DNA from: Alistipes megaguti | Lineage (GTDB): Bacteria > Bacteroidota > Bacteroidia > Bacteroidales > Rikenellaceae | Length of the DNA: 64,000 bases | Assembly (NCBI RefSeq): GCF_900604385.1 | Contig: NZ_LR027382.1 | Span: 3,084,076-3,148,075 of the forward strand | Reading direction: 5' to 3' | Part shown: piece by piece, positions 34,185 through 40,879 of the stretch | How the letters are laid out: each line of letters starts with the position of its first letter | How positions within the stretch are numbered: position 1 is the stretch's first letter | Position numbers and translations under genes: made by a program | Notes under the pieces: generated by a model | Database searches by the model: none | Told to the model about the DNA's origin: nothing | What the model saw: only the letters and a program-made list of their open reading frames with translations

Positions 34185-34390
34185 AGGGCCATACCTGACC
34201 CGGACATACTGAAAGAAGCGTTATGCTCATCTTGTAACTTGAAAACGTAGGAAATTTTCAATTAGATGCAAGGATGACATGGCTGCTCTCACGCTATGGC
34301 GTGGGCTGCTGTTGCTACATCTGCATCTATGGGTTTCCTACGACCTTCAAGTTTAGACGTGGCATTTGCGGTTCCACGCTTCTTGTTTAC
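34185..34390 (+). ncRNA. Candidate structured RNA with nested hairpin (6S-like shape) or long structured leader
   Basis: The core 34236-34353 folds into one long nested hairpin. The closing stem pairs AACTTGAA (34236-34243) with TTCAAGTT (34346-34353), then CGTAGGAAA (34246-34254) with TTTCCTACG (34334-34342). A middle stem pairs TAGATGCA (34263-34270) with TGCATCTA (34322-34329). An unpaired bubble of about 17 bases on each side follows, then an apical hairpin CTCACGC-TATG-GCGTGGG (34288-34305). Closing stem, central bubble and apical hairpin is the architecture of 6S RNA, which binds RNA polymerase by imitating an open promoter. A weak hairpin (CGTGG/CCACG) with T-rich tail at 34358-34390 could end it. 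Alternatively it is the leader of the gene at 34437. The fold is seen in the sequence; the identity is inference. Confidence 0.55.
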
Positions 34391-34436
34391 AAATGACCGC
34401 CGGAGGAGCCGCCAGCGGGACAAAACGACAACACCC

Positions 34437-35135
34437 ATGAAGAAACTTTTATGCGTAGCCATTGCTTTCGTCTGCACTACGGCTTTGCAAGCGCAAGAAA
34501 CGGAAAAAGACGTCACAGAATTTCTCGGTATCCCGGTCGACGGATACAAGCCCGCCATGATTGAAAAACTGAAAGCCAAAGGGTTCACATCCACCACATG
34601 GGACAAAGATGTTTTGGAAGGCGAGTTCAATGGAACCGATGTCCGTGTATATGTTGTAACGAACAACAATAAAGTCTATAGAATCATGTTGGCAGATAAA
34701 AACACCTGTGGTGAAACAGATATCAGAATCCGATTTAATTTGCTTTGTCGGCAATTCGAAAACAATCCGAGATATACACCCATAACCGATAAGGAACAAA
34801 CAATTCCCGACGACGAAGATATTTCCTATGAAATAACAGTCAACGAAAAACGCTACGAGGCCGGTTTTTACCAAATTTCCCAATTGGACACCGTAGCCAT
34901 ATACAATGAATCGAAAAAATCGCTGCTGTCCAAATATACACAAGAACAGCTGGACAATCCGACAGAAGAAATATCAGCCGAAATCCGAATAAAGTATATT
35001 ACTAATAAATTGATGTATGATCTTGCAACTTATAATAAATTCGTTTGGTTTAAGATTTCAGAACATGCCAGGAAATATTACATTTGCATGTATTACGACA
35101 ACGAATATAATAAAGCCAACGGAGAGGATCTCTAA
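34437..35135 (+). CDS. Exported protein of unknown function, AT-richer than its neighbours
   Basis: 232 residues with a signal peptide (1-21, MKKLLCVAIAFVCTTALQAQ) and no lipobox, so periplasmic. I do not recognise the family. After a start of FLGIPVDGYKPAMIEKLKAKG it contains short beta-strand-like segments (VRVYVVTNNNKVYRIML) and a helical C-terminal part; it reads like a small two-domain protein. Codon use is clearly different from the rest of the window: many AT-ending codons, especially in the last 300 bases (for example around AEIRIKYITNKLMYDL), which suggests recent transfer or relaxed selection. I chose the ATG at 34437 for the signal peptide; the longer frame from 34296 would run through the structured RNA. 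No terminator was seen after it. Confidence 0.75.
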   Translation: MKKLLCVAIAFVCTTALQAQETEKDVTEFLGIPVDGYKPAMIEKLKAKGFTSTTWDKDVLEGEFNGTDVRVYVVTNNNKVYRIMLADKNTCGETDIRIRFNLLCRQFENNPRYTPITDKEQTIPDDEDISYEITVNEKRYEAGFYQISQLDTVAIYNESKKSLLSKYTQEQLDNPTEEISAEIRIKYITNKLMYDLATYNKFVWFKISEHARKYYICMYYDNEYNKANGEDL

Positions 35136-35212
35136 CGCTCTATCAACAACAGACGACGTGCCGCCATATTTTTAACGAACCAACTGACGATCCGCTCCGC
35201 CATTCGACAAGA

Positions 35213-35815
35213 TTAACGGAAGTCGATGAACTCGTACCCCTCGAAGCGGCTCCGCTCGAAGCGGGCAAGCGGTTCCGCCAGCGGCGCGACACGCCGCACC
35301 ACAACCCGGATGCGTTCGCCGTCATAGTCGTAATCGAGCTGCTCGGGACGCATCGTGGCGGTCGAGACCGTCACGGTGACCGTTCCGGCCGAGGCGCCGC
35401 TGCCCTCCACCGGAGTCAGCCGGACCACGGCCTTTCCTCCCGTTTCGGAGAGGAGTTCGGCGCGGTAATCATCGCCCAGAAAATCGAACGCCCGCACGGG
35501 GTTGTTCAGGATGTTGCGGCTCGTGGAGTCGACTCCGGCAATCGTCACCTCACGCCGGTCGTTGTCGACCTCGTAGCGAACCTTTTCGTCGCCGTAGACC
35601 TCGGCATCGCCCAGCGAGAGGGCATACCCTGCCCCCTGCACGGCATAACAGCCTTCGGCACGGTAGTCGCCCGCCTCGATCACAAAGTCGACCTCATACC
35701 CCTTCATGGCACGGAATCCGGCCGCCAACCCTTCGAGAATCTCGGCGGCGCGTCCGGCCGCCGACACCGTCCCGACACCGGCAGCCATGGCCAGCAACAA
35801 CAACCAGCGTTTCAT
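35213..35815 (-). CDS. LolA-like outer-membrane lipoprotein carrier protein
   Basis: 200 residues with signal peptide 1-19 (cleaved after TVSA). The fold hints match LolA: a short helix followed by strands such as MKGYEVDFVIEAGDYRAEGCYAVQGAGY and late strands PEQLDYDYDGERIRVVVRR. LolA-type proteins shuttle lipoproteins across the periplasm, but many Bacteroidetes homologues are only loosely related and may have other cargo. It sits 200 bases behind ftsK on the same strand, the common Bacteroidales order. The fold is fairly clear; the exact role is not. Confidence 0.75.
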   Translation of the reverse strand: MKRWLLLLAMAAGVGTVSAAGRAAEILEGLAAGFRAMKGYEVDFVIEAGDYRAEGCYAVQGAGYALSLGDAEVYGDEKVRYEVDNDRREVTIAGVDSTSRNILNNPVRAFDFLGDDYRAELLSETGGKAVVRLTPVEGSGASAGTVTVTVSTATMRPEQLDYDYDGERIRVVVRRVAPLAEPLARFERSRFEGYEFIDFR

Positions 35816-36016
35816 ATTTTACACGTTTGATTTATCCTTTAAACGATTTCCGCCCGGGTTTGATTGCCTGACTCCCCGCTTTTTCGGACATATCCTTTTG
35901 ACACCCCGCCTCCCGGCATACCCGATACTCCCGGCACTCACAGTTCCAACGCCGCACACAACTCCACACCAGACACGATTCCACCGCCAGAGACTCCCGG
36001 CCCCGGCTGCCGACCC

Positions 36017-39000
36017 TTACGAGACGCCCAGATCCTGCAGTTTGGCTTCGAGCGAAGGCAGGTCGTAGAAGAGAATATCGCGGGGTTTGGCACCCTGCTG
36101 ACGGCCGACGATACCGGCTCGCTCGAGCTGCATCATGATACGGCCCGCGCGATTGAATCCCACCTCGTAGTTGCGCTGAATCATCGACGTGGAGATCTGG
36201 CCGCTCGAGACGGCATCACGGGCAATCTCGGCAAAGAGCGAATCGTACTTCACCGGAGCCGACGACTCTTCGCTGCCCATCTGGCCGCCGCCGTCGCTGT
36301 CGGGCGTATAGTCGGGCAGCGCATAAGCCTCCGTATAACCCTGCTGTTTCGAGATGTAGTCGACGATGCGCTCGACCTCCTTGGTTTCGACCAGCGCACA
36401 CTGGATACGGGTCAATTCGCCATCCTTCGAGATGAGCATGTCGCCGCGGCCGATCAGCTGGTCGGCACCCGGACGGTCGATGATCGTCCGCGAGTCGATC
36501 ATCTGCATCACACGGAAGGCGATACGGGCCGGGAAGTTGGCCTTGATCTTACCCGTGATGACGTCGACCGACGGACGCTGCGTGGCGATGATCAGATGAA
36601 TACCGATGGCACGGGCCTTCTGGGCCAGACGCGTCACGGGAGTTTCGACCTCCTTGGCGGTCATGATCAGGTCGGCGAACTCGTCGATCACCACCACGAT
36701 ATAGGGCATGTAGCGGTGGCCGTGCATCGGGTTCAGCCGCCGGGCCACGAACTTGGCGTTGTATTCGGCGATGTTGCGCACCTCGGCCTTCTTGCAGAGT
36801 TCCAGACGCATGTCCATCTCCGAGCAGAGGGCGTTCAACGTGTAGACGGCCTTCTTGGGGTCGGTGACGATGGCCTCGTCCTCGGACTGCATCTTGGCCA
36901 GGAAGTGGCGTTCGATCTTGGCGTAGAGCGAGAATTCGACCATCTTGGGGTCGATCATCACGAACTTCAGCTGCGCGGGGTGCTTGCGGTAGAGCAGCGA
37001 GGTGATGATGGCGTTCAGCCCCACGGACTTGCCCTGGCCCGTGGCACCGGCCACCAGCAGGTGGGGCATCTTCGTCAGATCGAAGACATAGTTTTCGTTC
37101 TGGATCGTGCGGCCGATGACCACCGGCAGTTCGGCCTTCGACTCCTGGAAGCGCAGCGAACGGATGGCCGAATACATCGAAACGATCTGCTTGTGGCGGT
37201 TCGGGACCTCGATACCGATCGTACCGCGACCCGGGATCGGGGCGATGATGCGAATGCCCGATTCGGCCTTCAGACTCTGGGCGATATCGTTCTGCAACCC
37301 CTGGATCTTCGAGATCTTGACCCCCTGGGCCTGGACGATCTCATAGAGCGTGACCGTAGGGCCGACCGTCGCCTTGATACGCTGGATCGGGATGCCGAAA
37401 TACTTGAGCGTCTCCTCGATGCGGGTCTTGTTTTCGTAGATCTCCTCGTCGGAGACCCCTTCATCCGAAATGTAGTCCTCCAGCAGCGTCACGGGCGGCT
37501 TGTGGTAGTTCATGAGATCCTTCAGCGGGTCGTAGCTCTCCGTGGGGATCGACTTTTCGTCGACGAGTTTGGCCTCGCGGGACTCCACCGTCACCACAAC
37601 CCCCTCCTTGGCGCCTTCCGCCGTTGAGACTCCGGCCGCGGCCGTCACTCCACCGGCCACCCGCGCATCGGATGCCGGCAGACCGGTCTCCGTCCCGGTC
37701 CGAACCGCCTCCTCCGGCGCCACGTCCGTCGCTGCGGCGGGCATGCGCTCCGACTGGGGAGTCTGTACCGCTTCGCCCGACGTTCCGGGATGCAGCTCCG
37801 GGGCCGACCCGGCAGCCGGCTCGATCGTCCGCTCGACGAACGGTTCGTCGGATGCCTCCTTCGTTTCGGGGCTCTCCTCCCCGACCGTAATCTCGATAAA
37901 CGGATCGTCACCCGCACCGCCTGCACCGACCGAGGCCGTACGCCGCGGCTGCGGACGCTCCAACTCGATCAATCCGCCGCGACCCATCACCACACGTCCC
38001 TCGGGACGGGAGAGATCCACCTCCGTGAACTCGTCATCCTCGTCCGTCATGACGGCAGGCTCGATCGGGCGTCCGTCGGGAGTCAGCTCCACAAAGGAGC
38101 TCTCCTCCTCACCGGATTGCCGCTGCACCCCGCTTCGCGGAGCCGGCACGGGCTGTTCCGTCGCTCCAGGCCGGGGCTGCACATACGACGTCCGCGCCGA
38201 TTCCGACTGCGCCCCGAAGGCTCCGGAATCCCGCACGTCGCGCGTACCTTCGGCCCGTGCATCGTTCTGCAACGCCGAGGCCCCTCCCATACGCTCCGCC
38301 ACGGCTTCGCGTCCGGTCGCAACGCCCCGTCCAGTTTCGCGGTCCACGGTCCGGTCGTTCTCCATCGCGGCTGCACGCCCGGTCTGAGCCTCGCGTCCGG
38401 ACTCGGTTCTCCGGGTCTCCCCGCGACGCGTCTCCGGGCCTCGTCCCGCGGCTGTCGCAGCAGGAACCGCCGATTCCGACGCCTCACCCGGCACATCCCC
38501 GGACTCTTCGTCGAACGCCGTATCGGCCTCCGCCGCATGGGCATGTACGACCTTGCTGCGGACCGTATCGACGATCTTTTCACTCTGGTCGACGAGGACG
38601 TTCCCGGCCCGGTTGACCTTGTTGATGAAATTGCGGTTGATGAAGACCCCGGTGAGAATCCAGCCGCCGATCAGGACAATCAGCGTTCCGAGCGAGCCGA
38701 TGGCGCCGGGCAGCACTCCGATGGCAGCCGTCTGGCCGACCGCATGACGGCTGGCCAGCAGATTGCCGAATGCGCCGCCCCACCCGGTGCTCGAGCAGAG
38801 GCTCCAGCGGGCATCGAAGAGATAGCCCAGCGAGAGCGATCCGAGAATCATGATGAAGCAGAGCGAGAGGATCGACTGGTTGATCCGCAGGGGTTTCTGA
38901 CGGATGATCCGCACCCCCAGGAGAATCAGCATCACGGGAATCAGGATACCGAAGACGCCGAACGAATTGTCCACCAGCAAACGTCCGAGCCGGGCGCCGA

Positions 39001-39226
39001 GAGGGCCGCAGGGATTTTCGACCTCCGCACCGACCCATTCGCGCTCCTCGGTCGACTTCTGGAGCACGCTCTGATCGTCGGCCCAGCTGAAAAAGGAGAA
39101 AAAGACCGCCGCCGCGACAAAGATGCCCACGCACAGCAACAACAGACCCGCAATCCAGCGGGCGCTGTCGCGATTCGAGCGCTGAACGTTCTGCCGAGCG
39201 TTGGAAGAGGTATTTCGGGATGCCAT
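36017..39226 (-). CDS. ftsK: DNA translocase FtsK
   Basis: 1069 residues; hexameric ATP-driven pump that moves chromosome ends through the closing division septum and activates XerCD at dif. Four transmembrane helices lie in the first ~190 residues (for example WIAGLLLLCVGIFVAAAVFF). Next is a long, poorly conserved, Arg/Glu/Pro-rich linker to about residue 560. The motor has Walker A GATGQGKSVGLN (about 725) and Walker B IVVVIDEFADLI. A C-terminal winged-helix gamma domain (SSGQISTSMIQRNYEVGFNRA), which reads the KOPS orientation sequences, ends the protein. I chose the ATG at 39226, which starts MASRNTSSNARQN; the longer frame to 39313 has an unlikely N-terminus. Followed by the LolA-like gene. 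Confidence 0.96.
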   Translation of the reverse strand: MASRNTSSNARQNVQRSNRDSARWIAGLLLLCVGIFVAAAVFFSFFSWADDQSVLQKSTEEREWVGAEVENPCGPLGARLGRLLVDNSFGVFGILIPVMLILLGVRIIRQKPLRINQSILSLCFIMILGSLSLGYLFDARWSLCSSTGWGGAFGNLLASRHAVGQTAAIGVLPGAIGSLGTLIVLIGGWILTGVFINRNFINKVNRAGNVLVDQSEKIVDTVRSKVVHAHAAEADTAFDEESGDVPGEASESAVPAATAAGRGPETRRGETRRTESGREAQTGRAAAMENDRTVDRETGRGVATGREAVAERMGGASALQNDARAEGTRDVRDSGAFGAQSESARTSYVQPRPGATEQPVPAPRSGVQRQSGEEESSFVELTPDGRPIEPAVMTDEDDEFTEVDLSRPEGRVVMGRGGLIELERPQPRRTASVGAGGAGDDPFIEITVGEESPETKEASDEPFVERTIEPAAGSAPELHPGTSGEAVQTPQSERMPAAATDVAPEEAVRTGTETGLPASDARVAGGVTAAAGVSTAEGAKEGVVVTVESREAKLVDEKSIPTESYDPLKDLMNYHKPPVTLLEDYISDEGVSDEEIYENKTRIEETLKYFGIPIQRIKATVGPTVTLYEIVQAQGVKISKIQGLQNDIAQSLKAESGIRIIAPIPGRGTIGIEVPNRHKQIVSMYSAIRSLRFQESKAELPVVIGRTIQNENYVFDLTKMPHLLVAGATGQGKSVGLNAIITSLLYRKHPAQLKFVMIDPKMVEFSLYAKIERHFLAKMQSEDEAIVTDPKKAVYTLNALCSEMDMRLELCKKAEVRNIAEYNAKFVARRLNPMHGHRYMPYIVVVIDEFADLIMTAKEVETPVTRLAQKARAIGIHLIIATQRPSVDVITGKIKANFPARIAFRVMQMIDSRTIIDRPGADQLIGRGDMLISKDGELTRIQCALVETKEVERIVDYISKQQGYTEAYALPDYTPDSDGGGQMGSEESSAPVKYDSLFAEIARDAVSSGQISTSMIQRNYEVGFNRAGRIMMQLERAGIVGRQQGAKPRDILFYDLPSLEAKLQDLGVS

Positions 39227-39412
39227 TGCTGTTGAATTCTTACACCTGAAAGTTCGAGCGAAGTTACGAATTTTTTCCGAGATTCCGGGCCTCGCGCGGG
39301 TGAAAAGGGACAAAAAGGGACAAAAAAGAGCGGAAGCCGATCTTCGGGCCGCAGGCTGAAACGGCCAAACGCAGCCCGGCGGCTTCAGACGCCCCGTTCC
39401 AATACACCCTAA

Positions 39413-40189
39413 CTACAAGGATTCCAGCGCCTTGCGTTCGAGACGCCGGCGATAGGCCTCGTCGGCGAACGTACGGAACTCAAACGTCGGACGGTGCATC
39501 TGCGAAGCCCTCAGGCCGTTGTCGTCAAGCAGCTGCTCAACCCGCCGCGCCACGGCCGGCGATGGATCGACGATCGTCACCCCGTGCCCGGCGACCACCC
39601 GCTTCAACACGGGCAGCAGGAAGGGATAGTGCGTACATCCGAGCACAATCTGGTCGGCGCCCCGCTCCAGCATCGGCTCCACGGCGGCCCGTACGCAGGT
39701 CTCGGCCTCGGGCGTCGATTCCCGGTCCGACTCGACCAGTTCGACAAAGCCGCGCCCCGGAACCGTCAGCACCTCAATGCCTTCGCCATACCGGGCCGCC
39801 GTATGGCGGAACAGCTCGCCGTCGAGACTCCGCTCCGTGGCCAGCACACCCACCACCCGGCTGCGCGTGGCCAAACAGGCGGGTTTCACCGCAGGCTCCA
39901 TGCCGACAATCGGCACTCCGGCATACTTCGCCCGCAGAGAGTCGATCGCCGCGGCCGTCGCCGTATTGCAGGCCACCACCACCAGTTTGCACCCTTCATC
40001 GTGCACGAGCCGTCCGACCGCCTCGTCAGCCAGCACGCGGATCTCCTCTCCGGGACGCGAACCGTAGGGACAATTCTTGCCGTCGCCCAGATAGACCAGC
40101 GATTCGGCAGGCAGCAACCGCCGGATCTCGCGCCAGACAGTCAGCCCGCCCAGCCCCGAATCATAAACACCTATGGGAGAATCGTTCAC
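39413..40189 (-). CDS. murI: Glutamate racemase
   Basis: 258 residues; converts L-glutamate to D-glutamate for peptidoglycan, in the cytoplasm. The first motif VYDSGLGGLTVWREI has the catalytic-site Asp, and the two catalytic cysteines lie in VVACNTATAAAID and LGCTHYPFLLPV. Length is normal for the family. It lies 144 bases behind aroK on the same strand; that gap contains a short tandem repeat. It is probably the last gene of the parE-parC-aroK-murI string. Confidence 0.96.
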   Translation of the reverse strand: MNDSPIGVYDSGLGGLTVWREIRRLLPAESLVYLGDGKNCPYGSRPGEEIRVLADEAVGRLVHDEGCKLVVVACNTATAAAIDSLRAKYAGVPIVGMEPAVKPACLATRSRVVGVLATERSLDGELFRHTAARYGEGIEVLTVPGRGFVELVESDRESTPEAETCVRAAVEPMLERGADQIVLGCTHYPFLLPVLKRVVAGHGVTIVDPSPAVARRVEQLLDDNGLRASQMHRPTFEFRTFADEAYRRRLERKALESL

Positions 40190-40235
40190 TTTGTTTCGTT
40201 GTTTGCTCTTGCCCGGATGCCACGTCGGGTTCCGC

Positions 40236-40326
40236 GCCTCCGGCCCCGTGCTTCCCGTTAGTCTCCAGGCCCATGCTTCCTATCACGCCTCCGGCCCTGT
40301 GCTTCCCGTTACGCCTCCGGCCCGGA
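40236..40326 (+). repeat. 26-bp degenerate tandem repeat between murI and aroK
   Basis: About three and a half units of GCCTCCGGCCCNGTGCTTCC type start at 40236, 40261, 40287 and 40313. Units 1 and 3 are nearly identical; unit 2 is diverged. Confidence 0.75.
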
Positions 40327-40333
40327 GCACCCG

Positions 40334-40864
40334 TCATTTTTCCGGTTCCGCCCCGTCGCCGAGGATGCGGGCCACAATCTCATCGTCCGACAAGCGGTCG
40401 CACTCGATCACCAGCGTCGCCCGTCCGTAGAAGGGGTCGCGTTCGGCCATGTCCCGCGTCATGAAGGCTACGAGCTCCTCATCATTGAGCCCCTGCAGCC
40501 GCGGACGTTTGCGCCGTCCGTAGGGGCTCAGCCGCCCGGCGATATTCTCTGCCGAACGCCGCAGATAGATCGTCCGCCCGGCAGCATTCATGCGCTCCAT
40601 GTTGTCGCGCCACACCGGAAGACCGCCGCCCGTGGAGACAACGGCCGATTCATTCCCGGCAATGGCCTCTTCGAGCACCGCACGCTCCACCTCGCGGAAA
40701 TGCGCCTCGCCCTCGTAACGGAAGAGATCCGAAACCGAAGCCCCTTCACGGGCCTCGATCAGCGTATCCGTATCGAGAAACGGGACCCCCAGGCGCCGGG
40801 CCAGCCGACGCCCCAGGGTGCTCTTGCCGCAACCCATGTACCCAACCAGAAACAGCAGCCCCAT
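40334..40864 (-). CDS. aroK: Shikimate kinase
   Basis: 176 residues; phosphorylates shikimate at the 3-hydroxyl in the pathway to chorismate and aromatic amino acids. P-loop GYMGCGKSTLGRRLA at the start, shikimate-binding LDTDTLIEAREG with the conserved Asp, and STGGGLPVWRDNM. A lid region with SPYGRRKRPRLQ follows. Length is normal for AroK. It starts 15 bases after the parC stop on the same strand, so it is probably cotranscribed with parE and parC. Confidence 0.95.
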   Translation of the reverse strand: MGLLFLVGYMGCGKSTLGRRLARRLGVPFLDTDTLIEAREGASVSDLFRYEGEAHFREVERAVLEEAIAGNESAVVSTGGGLPVWRDNMERMNAAGRTIYLRRSAENIAGRLSPYGRRKRPRLQGLNDEELVAFMTRDMAERDPFYGRATLVIECDRLSDDEIVARILGDGAEPEK

Positions 40865-40879
40865 CGTTCGTTTTTTTTG

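Noticed and set aside
34358..34390. Terminator for the structured RNA
   Set aside because: The CGTGG/CCACG stem has an 11-base loop and a poor T-run, so I mention it only as a weak possibility and do not list it.
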